Positions 9,192 through 18,209 of a DNA stretch of 64,000 bases are shown in pieces; the stretch's first letter is position 1, and each line of letters begins with the position of its first letter. The DNA comes from Pseudophaeobacter sp. EL27 (GTDB lineage Bacteria > Pseudomonadota > Alphaproteobacteria > Rhodobacterales > Rhodobacteraceae): positions 124,001 through 188,000 of the forward strand of contig NZ_OMPQ01000011.1 of assembly GCF_900313025.1 (NCBI RefSeq). Reading direction: 5' to 3'. The notes under the pieces were generated by a model. That model had not been told where the DNA came from, made no database searches, and saw only the letters and a list, made by a program, of their open reading frames with translations. Made by a program: the position numbers and the translations under genes.

Positions 9192-10019
9192 ATGTCCAAC
9201 GCACAGCTGGAAACCGCGATCGAGGCCGCCTGGGAGGCCCGTGACACCATCACCCCCGCCACCACAGGCGAGCAGCGCGAGGCCATCGAGGCCACATTGC
9301 ACGCGCTGGACAGCGGCGCCCTACGGGTTGCCGAAAAACAGGAGAGCGGCGACTGGCATGTCAACCAGTGGGCCAAGAAAGCTGTGCTTCTGGGCTTCCG
9401 TATCAAGGACATGGAAATGCAGTCCGGTGGGCCACAGGGCTCCAGCTGGTGGGACAAGGTCGACAGCAAGTTCATGGGTTGGGGCGAAACCGAGTGGAAA
9501 GAGGCCGGGTTCCGTGCCGTTCCCAACTGCATCGTGCGCAAAAGCGCCTATATCGCCCCCGGCGTGGTCTTGATGCCCTCTTTTGTGAACCTGGGCGCCT
9601 ATGTGGACGAAGGCACCATGGTTGACACCTGGGCCACCGTTGGCTCCTGTGCGCAGATCGGCAAGAACGTACACCTGTCCGGCGGCGTCGGCATTGGCGG
9701 CGTGCTGGAGCCCATGCAGGCCGGCCCTACCATCATCGAGGATAACTGCTTTATCGGGGCCCGTTCCGAAGTGGTCGAAGGCTGCATCGTGCGCGAAGGC
9801 TCGGTGCTGGGCATGGGCGTCTATATCGGCCAATCCACCAAGATCGTCGACCGTGAGACCGGCGAAGTCATGTATGGTGAAGTACCGCCCTACTCCGTCG
9901 TGGTCTCCGGCTCGATGCCATCGAAGAACGGCGTCAGCCTGTATTGTGCCGTGATCGTCAAGCGCGTCGATGCAAAGACCCGCTCCAAGACCGGCATCAA
10001 CGAGCTGCTGCGCGACTGA
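9192..10019 (+). CDS. dapD: 2,3,4,5-tetrahydropyridine-2,6-dicarboxylate N-succinyltransferase
   Basis: A 275-aa DapD, the exact usual length. It transfers succinyl from succinyl-CoA to tetrahydrodipicolinate in the succinylase route to meso-DAP and lysine. The centre is a left-handed beta helix of hexapeptide repeats, seen as [20 protein letters not shown] and repeated isoleucine-glycine turns. The motif [16 protein letters not shown] is typical of the family. dapE, a later step in the same pathway, lies 7 kb downstream. ATG 9192 gives the conserved N-terminus. Confidence 0.96.
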   Translation: MSNAQLETAIEAAWEARDTITPATTGEQREAIEATLHALDSGALRVAEKQESGDWHVNQWAKKAVLLGFRIKDMEMQSGGPQGSSWWDKVDSKFMGWGETEWKEAGFRAVPNCIVRKSAYIAPGVVLMPSFVNLGAYVDEGTMVDTWATVGSCAQIGKNVHLSGGVGIGGVLEPMQAGPTIIEDNCFIGARSEVVEGCIVREGSVLGMGVYIGQSTKIVDRETGEVMYGEVPPYSVVVSGSMPSKNGVSLYCAVIVKRVDAKTRSKTGINELLRD

Positions 10020-10044
10020 TCTCGCTACTTTTGTTATGACTGCT

Positions 10045-10084
10045 GCGCGTCTCCTTGACCCCAAGGGGGCGCGCATTTTCTTTT
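10045..10084 (+). terminator. Rho-independent terminator of dapD
   Basis: A 12-bp stem (10045-10056 with 10063-10074, with G-T pairs) has a 6-nt loop and is followed by ATTTTCTTTT. Confidence 0.85.
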
Positions 10085-10088
10085 GGCA

Positions 10089-10643
10089 CTAGATCAGTTC
10101 CAGCCCCACCAGAACCGCCCGGCTCCCCTGCGCAATTTCAACCAAACCAGAGGTGTCGCCGTGCCAGCCTTCGCCCTGGCCAAGGCAGATTTCCCCCTCT
10201 GGCAGGTCCAGCCGCAGTTTGCCAGTGAGGGCAAAAGCCAAGTGCGCCCCGTCGCCAAGCCTATGGGTGCCCGCTTCACAAATCTGCATCTCGGCGCGCA
10301 CATGGTTTGGGTCATAGATCAGGTTAAAGGCTTCGCAGGGGCCATCCTGCAGCTGCGACGTGAGGTCCAAACCACCGTCAAAATACAGCGGCTTCAGGGG
10401 GTGCGCAGTAAACTGAATTTCCGCATTGGTGAGCTGCAACCCCGCCCCTGAAATGATGCAGTGAATACGCGCCAGACCCGGAAAGGCGGAGAAGGCCCCG
10501 TCCTGGTCAATCTGGGCCAGACTAGTCCGCCAGATCATCTGTCCCTCAGACCCATTGCTAGCATCCGCCCGCGCCAGCTCTCGTGTTGAGCCACCGCCAT
10601 TTTTCCACGCTTGAGGCGAGATTTGGGAAATCGAGAACCGCAT
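10089..10643 (-). CDS. HutD/Ves-family cupin protein
   Basis: A 184-aa bicupin of the HutD family. The conserved N-terminal SPQAWKNGGGSTRELA is clear, followed by WRTSLAQIDQDGAFSAFPG and the second cupin segment. HutD is often tied to histidine utilisation and Ves to stress, but the biochemical role is unresolved. There are no hut genes nearby. ATG 10643 has an AGGA box and removes 15 non-conserved residues from the longest frame. Confidence 0.85.
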   Translation of the reverse strand: MRFSISQISPQAWKNGGGSTRELARADASNGSEGQMIWRTSLAQIDQDGAFSAFPGLARIHCIISGAGLQLTNAEIQFTAHPLKPLYFDGGLDLTSQLQDGPCEAFNLIYDPNHVRAEMQICEAGTHRLGDGAHLAFALTGKLRLDLPEGEICLGQGEGWHGDTSGLVEIAQGSRAVLVGLELI

Positions 10644-10721
10644 AGGATATCCTAGATCTGAACAAAACAGACATAGGTTTGCGGTCAATCATCACCAGCT
10701 GCAAGCAGGATGTCGCTTCCT

Positions 10722-12305
10722 TTAAGCCGTCAACGAGGATTCGCTGAGCAGGGCACGGGCCTCAAAAGGCTTCAGCGACAATCGCGCACTGGCCCCATAG
10801 GCCTCCGGATCGCCGCCCATGAGTTCGAGCACCTCGGCACGTGTTTCGCCATCAAAGCTCTCCAGCGTTTCCACACCGGGATGATAGCTCTCGCTTTCCA
10901 GCCCATTGCCGCAGATGATTTCATGACAGTCAAACAGCAGATGCACATAGGTGACAGGCGCGGCATCCACCCGCCGGGTGATGCTATGGCCATTGACCAG
11001 ATTGGCTGCCTTGACCAGCACCTCGGAAGTACCAAAGAGCACCTCTGCCCATTGATCCTGCAGCAGAACCCGGTGGCTGGGGGAGAGTTCGAGCGCGCCG
11101 TGGTCGCCCAGGGCACCAGCTGCAAAACACACCGGTGCATCCGCTGCCTCGGCCCGGCGCCGCGAGCGGCCGATCCAGCGCAGGGGCTGGGCCCCATTGT
11201 CGCGTGTCAGCACCAGATCGCCCGGCTCCAGGTCTTCGATCACAATGGGACCAGTAGGCGTATCAATCAAAGTTCCGGCGACAAAACAGGGGGTCGTGGT
11301 GACTTCAACAACGCCAGTGTCAGTGTTCCCCAGATCATCCTCAACAGTGTAGGTGAAGGTTGTCTCTTCATCCACATCCACATCATCCTGGGCCTCAATC
11401 GACATGGTGCCATCAGCATTCAGGGTGATCACTTCACCCCCCGCCAGGGTGACACTGGAGCCCGCCACAACTGGCTGACCGTTGATTTCGGTGATTGTCA
11501 GGCTGGCGCCGGTCTCATGGATATCATTATCCAGGACATCCAGCGTGGTGGAGCCGCCCTCTTGGACAGTCACATCGTCATCCTGCGCAATGAGAGCAGT
11601 CTGGATGGAATCGCCTGCGATCAACAGATTGGAGTCGTAAGCCGCATCGCCGGCGTCAGCGATACCGATCATGATCGTATTCACTTCACCCGGGTTGACG
11701 GGGGCCTTCAGGGTCAATGTAACGGTAAACCCATCCATCTCGGTGTTGTAAAGATCGTCGCCCCGGGGGTTGTTCACATAGAGATCTTCGTTCGAACCGG
11801 TGTTGAAATTGTCGATGGAAACATCGCCATTGCCGATCGTCAGCTCGGCCTTTTCACCGTTGACCCAAACACCAATGGCATCGTTGAAACCCGAATTGAC
11901 GTATTCCAGATACTCCTCGGAGGAGAAGGTGAACTGCATGGTGAGGGTGGAGCCATCCGGGATGAACTCCGCCTCAAAAATGGCCGCATCAAAGGTCGAA
12001 CCACCTGCGATGGCGCTCAGGTCACTGTTGCCAGCGGTCCCCATATTGGTGCTGGTGCTAGCGGAGGTATTTGCATCTCCACTGCTATTGGTGATGCTCT
12101 CCGCCCGGCCCGTCGACAGGATGACGCCTGTATCAGAAGGTGTCACACCCGGTGCAGTAGTGTCCCCATCAGAATAGATACCCGACGAAGCCGCCGCCCC
12201 GATGTAATCTGCGCTTTGAATGGAAATTCCATTGCCAAACATGGCCTCGGCCATGTCCATGGCCGTTGCAGAGGTATCAATGGGCAGCTCCGAGGCGGTA
12301 GGCAT
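10722..12305 (-). CDS. Choice-of-anchor L / Hint-domain extracellular-type protein (paralog 1)
   Basis: 527 aa, acidic, Asp/Thr-rich, with no Sec signal. Residues about 15-240 form a choice-of-anchor L-type domain (TGVILSTGRAES, FTFSSEEYLEYV, NDAIGVWVNG, DGFTVTLTL). Residues 243-335 are an Ig/cadherin-like VCBS-type module (VTVQEGGSTTLDVLDND). Residues 338-475 are a Hint_2 domain starting at Cys340 (PCFVAGTLIDTPTG) with SPSHRVLL and the HLLFDCHEI block. Hint domains of this class are expected to cleave at the Cys. It is closely related along its whole length to the protein at 15115-16686. The absence of a Sec signal suggests type I or another non-Sec secretion route (inference). Confidence 0.85.
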   Translation of the reverse strand: MPTASELPIDTSATAMDMAEAMFGNGISIQSADYIGAAASSGIYSDGDTTAPGVTPSDTGVILSTGRAESITNSSGDANTSASTSTNMGTAGNSDLSAIAGGSTFDAAIFEAEFIPDGSTLTMQFTFSSEEYLEYVNSGFNDAIGVWVNGEKAELTIGNGDVSIDNFNTGSNEDLYVNNPRGDDLYNTEMDGFTVTLTLKAPVNPGEVNTIMIGIADAGDAAYDSNLLIAGDSIQTALIAQDDDVTVQEGGSTTLDVLDNDIHETGASLTITEINGQPVVAGSSVTLAGGEVITLNADGTMSIEAQDDVDVDEETTFTYTVEDDLGNTDTGVVEVTTTPCFVAGTLIDTPTGPIVIEDLEPGDLVLTRDNGAQPLRWIGRSRRRAEAADAPVCFAAGALGDHGALELSPSHRVLLQDQWAEVLFGTSEVLVKAANLVNGHSITRRVDAAPVTYVHLLFDCHEIICGNGLESESYHPGVETLESFDGETRAEVLELMGGDPEAYGASARLSLKPFEARALLSESSLTA

Positions 12306-12491
12306 ATCAAAACCCTCTTAGGTCAGCAGTCCTCCCCTGTTGGACGCGCCCATGGGGGCGGCAGGGGAATCGTTTCCCCTATCTAACCGCCAGGGCCTTA
12401 CTGTGAGATGAATGCCTGCGGTTGTGCGTCCTGAAGCCCGCCAATCTGAATTCGATTGACCCCAAGGGGCCGTCAGGGCTATGGCGGCGAT

Positions 12492-12839
12492 ATGGAAAAA
12501 AAGAAGATATCCCGCCAACAGGTCTATACGCTCCTGGTTCAGATCGGTCGCAAAGAAGGCGATGGTTTGCCCAAGGGGGCAACCGGGGCTGCCTTGATGA
12601 TCTATGCCTCTGGCGTGGACGAGGCAGAGGCCGTGCGCGAAACCGTTGCCATCCTGAAACAGGCCGACACCGCGCCGCTGGATGTCACTGGCTACGGCAC
12701 GCTTGCTGAGCGTCAGGAAGAAGGCCACGAGATTGGCGAAGAAGAACTCGAACTGATGCAACGTGCACTGGAAGAAAACTCCGTGATCGTCGCTCAGATG
12801 ACCCCCTTCTTTGAAGGCCAGGAGCCGACCTTTCACTAG
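12492..12839 (+). CDS. Unknown 115-aa soluble protein
   Basis: A 115-aa acidic, mainly helical protein beginning MEKKKISRQQVYTLLVQIGR. It has no signal peptide, membrane segment or motif I can name. The middle (AVRETVAILKQADTAPLDVTGYG) and C-terminal helix (EEELELMQRALEENSVIVAQ) look well ordered. ATG 12492 follows a GGCGGCGAT stretch; an upstream TTG at 12456 is less likely. It stands alone between a minus-strand Hint gene and the receptor-channel gene. Confidence 0.65.
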   Translation: MEKKKISRQQVYTLLVQIGRKEGDGLPKGATGAALMIYASGVDEAEAVRETVAILKQADTAPLDVTGYGTLAERQEEGHEIGEEELELMQRALEENSVIVAQMTPFFEGQEPTFH

Positions 12840-12890
12840 CGACATGCAGACCGGTCAGGCCAAAATCAGGCCTCAGCTCGGGTCATGCAG

Positions 12891-13946
12891 TTAGTTCAAG
12901 CGGCCAAACCAGCTATGATACAGCGCTTCATAGCTGCCATCTTCCTGCATTTCCAACAGGCTGCGGTTGACCTGCTCGGTCAGCGCAGAGCCCTCTGGAA
13001 AGATAAAACCGTAGTATTCGCGCAGGAAAACTGACCCGATGGTGCGCCCATGCTCGCTGCCGCCATGCTGCACATAATAGTTCAGCACCGGCGCATCAAA
13101 AACCACAACGCGAATACTCCCGGCCTCAAAGGCTGCCAGCAATTCATCCAGGTTTTGATAGCCCTGGTAATCAATGTCACGGCGCTGCAAGAAGTTTGCT
13201 GCTGTTGAACCCTCGATGGTGCCAGTGCGTTTGCCATAAAGATCATTCACAGACGACACCGATCCAGTGATCGCCTCAACCGTCATCACGGCGGTGATCT
13301 TGGCAACAAAGATCGACACGATGAACAGGGAGGACAGCACCAGCAACACGCCAAACACCCGCCCGATGGCGGTGCGGGGCACCCGCTCTTCAAAGCCGCC
13401 ATTTACAACCAGGTTGAGCGCCCACCAGAAAGAGGGGAACCAGGCTTCTTTGAGGGGGCGGTCAAAATAGGGCTGGGCCCGACGTTCCAGGGCCCACATG
13501 AACATGCCGCCCACCATGAGCAGCAGAAAGGCGAGGCCAATGGCCAGGGCCAGATCCCAAGACATCAAGGCATGCATCAGGGAGGGTTCGCTTACATCAT
13601 CCACATGGACCAGGATCTGCAACCCGCTCTCAAAAACCGGTTGGCTAAAGTCCATCTCGGCTTCGCGGGCTGCGGTGATCGAGATATTGGCCGCGGCCAG
13701 GTCCACCTCGGCCTCACGGACACCGGTCAGCATCTCCGCAAAGGTATCCTTGCGATGAATGACAAGGTCCCAGTCCAAACGATTGGCAATCTCACGCAGC
13801 AGCTCAATAGAGAACCCCGTTTCCCGCCCGTTTTCAATCATTGAAAAGGGAGGACGGGTCACCGTATTGACGTCAACCACCTGCGCCGTCAGCGCATTTC
13901 CCCAAAGCAGGAATAGAAACGGGGTGATGAAACGAAGAATGCGCAA
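12891..13946 (-). CDS. Prokaryotic ionotropic glutamate receptor-like channel (periplasmic-binding domain split by a pore module)
   Basis: 351 aa. Residues 1-21 are a signal peptide. Residues 25-125 and 225-350 form the two halves of an SBP_bac_3/GluR ligand domain (TAAREAEMDFSQPV; VVFDAPVL with Asp284). Between them lie TM1 (about 131-152), a re-entrant pore segment (about 168-190) and TM2 (about 196-222, IVSIFVAKITAVMTVEA), the layout of bacterial GluR0. The TVGYGD filter of potassium-type GluR0 is not present; the pore reads LVVNGGFEERVP. It is probably a ligand-gated channel of the inner membrane with an amino-acid-like ligand; ion selectivity is unknown. Confidence 0.85.
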   Translation of the reverse strand: MRILRFITPFLFLLWGNALTAQVVDVNTVTRPPFSMIENGRETGFSIELLREIANRLDWDLVIHRKDTFAEMLTGVREAEVDLAAANISITAAREAEMDFSQPVFESGLQILVHVDDVSEPSLMHALMSWDLALAIGLAFLLLMVGGMFMWALERRAQPYFDRPLKEAWFPSFWWALNLVVNGGFEERVPRTAIGRVFGVLLVLSSLFIVSIFVAKITAVMTVEAITGSVSSVNDLYGKRTGTIEGSTAANFLQRRDIDYQGYQNLDELLAAFEAGSIRVVVFDAPVLNYYVQHGGSEHGRTIGSVFLREYYGFIFPEGSALTEQVNRSLLEMQEDGSYEALYHSWFGRLN

Positions 13947-14024
13947 ATCAATACCTCAGGACCGGATACATCATTTCTGAATATGTCTTAGGTGGTTCAC
14001 CACGTTCAGGCAAGCTTGAACCCC

Positions 14025-15110
14025 TCAGGCCACGCGTCGTTCTGCCAGAACTGCCGCGTCAAATGCTCCCAGAACCGGATATCTGGGCGGTCCGTGTTCT
14101 GGCAGGGTGGCGCGATCAACACTCGCCAGTTGACTGGCCTTGAGCCGCATTGCATCGCGTCGCAGGCTTCCCAGGTACAGGCTTTCCAGAACGGCACCTG
14201 CCGCCAGCAATGGCGCGTGGTCCGGCAAAACCAACTGCGTGTACCGCGTGGTCATCCCTCGGGCCTGCCCCGGTGTCGCCACCGATGTCCCCAACAGATG
14301 GCGGGCAGGGACCAAAACCGCGGGTCGCCCAAACAGGTATTCCACTTCGCTGCCGCTCAGCACCACACGCTGCGAGGCCGAGACCTGAATGGGCTGCTGC
14401 AATCCAGAAAACGGCGCCCGCAAAGCCACCGGCCGGAAAATTCCCAAGGCTGGCACCTCTCGGTGCAAGACGTGCAAAACGGGCAGGCTGTCGCCGGCCT
14501 CGCTGAGCACCAGATCACCGCGCTTTAGGGTTTCGACCGGGCGATACCCATGGGGTGTTGCCACCTGCGTTTCCGGATCAAGCCCCGGCATCGGCCCAAC
14601 GGGTTCCAGCGCGTCTGATACTGCCAGATAGGTCAAAGCCGTCGAGGTGAACCGCAGCGGTCCGGGGGAAACCAGGGTTTTGAGATCCTGATAGCGCCAG
14701 GGGCGCGGCGGCGGCATCAGGGCGATCTGCACCCTATCACTGTCGGCGCGTTCCAGCGCCAGACGGGCATAGCCGGCAAGGCTGTCCCAGGCATAGGTCA
14801 GCCTGACCTGCCCCGTACGTCCTGATCCGCTGGGGTTGAGCACCGCATGAGAGAGGCTGCCGGAGTGTTGCAAGACCAGACTCACTCCGCCCCCTGGCAC
14901 CGCCTGAAGCTGCAGGTCAATCGGCCAGTCGCCCCCCTGGGTAAACTGCAACAGGGGTTCTGGCCTGCGGCTGTCCGGGATCGACATCTCAATCACCAGA
15001 GTCCCACGCAACATCAGAGCATCGCCGCCGCCCTCAGCCCGCTGGGCCTGTCGCAGCCCGGACAGGTCCGAACGCCCCTGCTCCAGATCAGTGATACCCA
15101 GCCAGCTCAT
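14025..15110 (-). CDS. Degenerate Hint-fold protein with beta-rich N-terminal region
   Basis: 361 aa. Residues 30-130 are beta-rich (GTLVIEMSIPDS, VRLTYAWDSLAGYARLALER) and resemble a LamG/concanavalin-like lectin fold. Residues 173-315 follow the Hint_2 layout (TPHGYRPVETLKRGDLVLSE, SASQRVVLSGSEVEYLFG, LESLYLG), but the catalytic Cys of the related proteins is Gly176 and the SPSHRVLL His is Gln. It should therefore not self-cleave. ATG 15110 lies 4 nt past the stop of the intact Hint gene, so the two are probably co-translated. The longest frame (to 15152) would overlap that gene. Confidence 0.75.
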   Translation of the reverse strand: MSWLGITDLEQGRSDLSGLRQAQRAEGGGDALMLRGTLVIEMSIPDSRRPEPLLQFTQGGDWPIDLQLQAVPGGGVSLVLQHSGSLSHAVLNPSGSGRTGQVRLTYAWDSLAGYARLALERADSDRVQIALMPPPRPWRYQDLKTLVSPGPLRFTSTALTYLAVSDALEPVGPMPGLDPETQVATPHGYRPVETLKRGDLVLSEAGDSLPVLHVLHREVPALGIFRPVALRAPFSGLQQPIQVSASQRVVLSGSEVEYLFGRPAVLVPARHLLGTSVATPGQARGMTTRYTQLVLPDHAPLLAAGAVLESLYLGSLRRDAMRLKASQLASVDRATLPEHGPPRYPVLGAFDAAVLAERRVA

Positions 15111-15114
15111 GGCG

Positions 15115-16686
15115 TCAGGCAGCCTGCACTGCCGCAAGCAATTTACCCTCATACCCCTTCAATCCGGGCCGGGCAGAATCGCCATAGCCAAGACCGGTTT
15201 CCGGGTCGAGCTCGGGAAACAAGGCGTAGATCTCTTGCAGGACGGGCTGCTCAAACAGCTCACTGGTCTGTGGACCCGGCAAAAAGCTCTCGGTGGCCAA
15301 TCCTTCGGAATAGATCACCTGATGCTGGTCAAACAACAGATGCACATAGGTGACCTCCCCCCCAAACTGGCGGGAGATGGTACCGCCGTTCAGCAGATCC
15401 TTTGCCGCCACCAGAACCTCCCCCTCGCCAAAGAGCAGCTCTGCATAGGCGTCACGCAGCAACACTCGGTGTTGCGGCGAAACCATCAGATCACGATGCG
15501 AGCCAAAGCTGCCCTCGCGGATCAGAATCGGCGCAAAATCGCCCTCGGCCGCGACACAGCGAGAGCCAATCCAACGCAGCGGCTGCGCCCCATGGTCCCG
15601 CGTTGTCACCAGGTCACCAGGCTGCAGGGTCTCAACCGGCACTTCCCCATCGGGGGTGCGGATTAGGGTGCCAGCCACAAAACAGGGGATCGAGCTGGCA
15701 TTCACAAAGCCGGTATCGCTGTTGGTCCCATTGCTGGCGGTATAGGTGAAATTGAAATCCTCGATATCACCGTCACCATGCAGGGTCAGGGTGCCATCGC
15801 CGTTCACCTCAACCTGCTGCCCGGTGGAGAGCGTCACAATGGATCCCGCGCTCACCGGCACTCCGTTGACATGGGTGACCGTCAAAACCCCGCCCGTGTT
15901 GTCGACATCATTGGCCAGCACATCAACAACCTTGCTGCCATCCGCCGCGACATGGGCTTCATCCGTTATGGCAACAAATTCAGTCTGCACCGAGTCGCCC
16001 GCGATCAACAGGTTACTGTCGTAGCTGCTGTCGCCGACATCCGCGATGCCGATGCGAATGTCATTCACCTCACCGGGATTGACATGCATGGTCAGCGTCA
16101 TGGTGACGGTGAACCCATCCATCTCGGTGTTGTAGTCGTCACCGGTATTGTCGGCATAAAGGTTCTCATTGATGGAGGCACTGATATTGCCCGGATTGGC
16201 AGTCCCGCCGCTGACATCCATCTCGACAACCGAGCCATTGACCCAGACTGCCACCACATCCTGATAGATCGAATCCTGATATTCCGGGAATTCCTCAGAG
16301 GAGAACACAAACTCCATGGTCAGGACCGAATTATCCGGAACAAAACTTACTTCCAGATAGGAGGCGTCATAGGTTCTAGCACCCGCCACGGCGTTGAATT
16401 CGGAATTGTTGTTTTCGCCGCTGGTATTGCGCGACGTATTGGTCGCCCGGTTCGGATCTCCCCAGGAGTTGGTAAAGCTGTTGGCCCGCCCCGTTGACAG
16501 AATAACACCCGTGTCGCCGGGTGTGGCACCCGGTGCCAAAGCATCCCCGTTCGAGTAGATTGCCGAGGATCGGCTATCCCCTGTGTAATCGGCGCTGACA
16601 ACGGTAACACCATCGCCAAAAATCTCTTCGGCCATCTCCGTGGCACTCGCACCGGTATCATATCCCAGCTCTGCTGCTGTCGCCAT
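15115..16686 (-). CDS. Choice-of-anchor L / Hint-domain extracellular-type protein (paralog 2)
   Basis: 523 aa with the same architecture as the protein at 10722-12305: choice-of-anchor L-type region (residues 15-240; TGVILSTGRANS, FVFSSEEFPEY), Ig/VCBS-like module (245-330), then Hint_2 from Cys335 (PCFVAGTLIRTPDGEVPVE) with SPQHRVLL and HLLFDQHQV. The catalytic Cys and His are intact. It lies directly before the degenerate Hint gene. Its start codon faces a 377-bp region holding a perfect TTAA-N7-TTAAC motif. No Sec signal peptide is present, so export by a dedicated system is inferred. Confidence 0.85.
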   Translation of the reverse strand: MATAAELGYDTGASATEMAEEIFGDGVTVVSADYTGDSRSSAIYSNGDALAPGATPGDTGVILSTGRANSFTNSWGDPNRATNTSRNTSGENNNSEFNAVAGARTYDASYLEVSFVPDNSVLTMEFVFSSEEFPEYQDSIYQDVVAVWVNGSVVEMDVSGGTANPGNISASINENLYADNTGDDYNTEMDGFTVTMTLTMHVNPGEVNDIRIGIADVGDSSYDSNLLIAGDSVQTEFVAITDEAHVAADGSKVVDVLANDVDNTGGVLTVTHVNGVPVSAGSIVTLSTGQQVEVNGDGTLTLHGDGDIEDFNFTYTASNGTNSDTGFVNASSIPCFVAGTLIRTPDGEVPVETLQPGDLVTTRDHGAQPLRWIGSRCVAAEGDFAPILIREGSFGSHRDLMVSPQHRVLLRDAYAELLFGEGEVLVAAKDLLNGGTISRQFGGEVTYVHLLFDQHQVIYSEGLATESFLPGPQTSELFEQPVLQEIYALFPELDPETGLGYGDSARPGLKGYEGKLLAAVQAA

Positions 16687-17063
16687 TTGCCTCGCCCAAT
16701 CCTCAATTGGAGAGACACATCACCTGTCGCGCCACAGTGGTTTCCCGCTGTGTTGCCTGGACCTTTCCCGGCCCTTGTTGTTTTAGCAAACCCACTTTGT
16801 GGTGTTTTGCGCTCTGGTGACCTGCCTCTGGTCTTATTTATTAACTATTTCTTAACATGGGTTTTGGCGCAGAGTCATCCCGGAAGTTTCCCCACCCGCC
16901 AATCGCAGCTTTTGCGCCACAAGGGCCGCACCAGGCAGGGTCAGCTATGCACGACTTTTCTCATCGTGATCTGCCGTGGTTTGCACGGGCTCACAAAGCG
17001 CGCTAAATCAAACAAAACCTCATTTTTGGCGCCAGCTTCCTGCCGCCGCATAGGAGCATCCCC
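16687..17063. other. Divergent intergenic region between Hint gene pair and dapE
   Basis: There is no gene in these 377 bases. The block 16836-16860 is AT-rich within GC-rich flanks and carries a CtrA-type box. The rest shows no strong hairpin. It should contain promoters for both the minus-strand Hint genes and plus-strand dapE. Confidence 0.6.
16841..16856. promoter_or_regulatory. Perfect CtrA-type box (TTAA-N7-TTAAC)
   Basis: TTAACTATTTCTTAAC matches the CtrA consensus TTAA-N7-TTAAC at every defined base. It lies 155 bp upstream of the Hint gene start (16686) and about 208 bp upstream of dapE, closer to the Hint gene. CtrA controls flagella and other surface traits in this order. Binding is inferred. 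Confidence 0.5.
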
Positions 17064-18209
17064 ATGTCCCCCATCGACCCGGTTCGCCTGACCGCAGATC
17101 TGATCCGCTGCCCTTCGGTTACACCCAAAGAAGGCGGTGCCCTGCAGCTTTTGGAGGATCTGCTGTCCCAGGCCGGGTTCGCCTGCACCCGTGTCGATCG
17201 CGGTGGTATTGCCAATCTCTTTGCCCGCTGGGGCGACAAGGGCCATGCCCGCACCTTTGGCTTCAATGGCCATACCGATGTGGTGCCACTGGGGGATGAG
17301 GCCGCCTGGACCATGCCGCCCTTTGGGGCTGAGGTGAAAGACGGGGTGATGTATGGCCGGGGTGCCACGGATATGAAATCCGGCGTTGCCGCCTTTGCCG
17401 CTGCTGCCATTGATTTTGTCAAAGATACCCCCCCAGATGGTGCAGTGATCCTGACCATCACCGGTGACGAAGAAGGCGACGCCATTGATGGCACCACCGC
17501 ATTGCTCGACCATATGGATACAGCTGGCGAGGCGATGGATGTCTGCCTGGTGGGGGAGCCCACCTGCCCCAATAGCATGGGTGAGATGATCAAGATTGGC
17601 CGTCGCGGCTCGATGACCGCCTGGATCACGGTGACCGGCAAACAGGGGCACTCCGCCTATCCGCACCGCGCCAATAACCCGCTGAACGCCATGGCGCGGC
17701 TGATGGATCGGCTTGCCAGTCACGAGTTGGATCAGGGAACCGATCATTTTGACGCCTCAACCCTGGCTGTTGTAACCATCGACACCGGCAACCCCGCCAC
17801 CAACGTGATCCCGGCCCAGAGCAGCGCCACCGTGAATATCCGCTTCAACGACAGTCACACGGGCGCGGACCTCAGCGCCTGGCTGCAAGAGCAGGCCGAC
17901 AGGGTGACAGCCGAGTTCGGCGTTGAGGTCGAAATGAAAATCAAGATCTCCGGCGAGAGCTTTATCACCCCGCCGGGTGCCCTGTCGGATCTGGTCTCCG
18001 CCGCAGTTGAGGCAGAGACCGGCATTGTGCCAGAGCTGTCGACCACAGGCGGCACTTCGGATGCGCGTTTTGTCAAACATCACTGCCCGGTCGTGGAATT
18101 TGGTCTGGTTGGCAAAACCATGCACCAGGTGGATGAATGCGTGCCAGTTGAGCAGATCACTCAGCTGAAATCCATCTACGCCCGCATCCTGAAAGACTAC
18201 TTTGCATGA
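17064..18209 (+). CDS. dapE: Succinyl-diaminopimelate desuccinylase
   Basis: A 381-aa M20-family dizinc peptidase that releases succinate from N-succinyl-LL-DAP, after the DapD and aminotransferase steps. Metal-site motifs: GHTDVVPLG (His70), [21 protein letters not shown] (catalytic Glu-Glu) and GEPTCPN, with a late His in GKTMHQVDE. The dimerisation (lid) domain lies around residues 180-290. A GGAGCATCC region precedes ATG 17064. The next gene overlaps its stop codon by 4 bases (ATGA). Confidence 0.96.
   Translation: MSPIDPVRLTADLIRCPSVTPKEGGALQLLEDLLSQAGFACTRVDRGGIANLFARWGDKGHARTFGFNGHTDVVPLGDEAAWTMPPFGAEVKDGVMYGRGATDMKSGVAAFAAAAIDFVKDTPPDGAVILTITGDEEGDAIDGTTALLDHMDTAGEAMDVCLVGEPTCPNSMGEMIKIGRRGSMTAWITVTGKQGHSAYPHRANNPLNAMARLMDRLASHELDQGTDHFDASTLAVVTIDTGNPATNVIPAQSSATVNIRFNDSHTGADLSAWLQEQADRVTAEFGVEVEMKIKISGESFITPPGALSDLVSAAVEAETGIVPELSTTGGTSDARFVKHHCPVVEFGLVGKTMHQVDECVPVEQITQLKSIYARILKDYFA

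Noticed and set aside
10710-12386. 558-codon frame antisense to Hint paralog 1
   Set aside because: The minus-strand protein has recognisable choice-of-anchor L and Hint domains; the antisense product has none.
12854-12878. AGGCC/GGCCT inverted repeat after the 115-aa gene
   Set aside because: Stem of 5 bp with no T-run; too weak to call.
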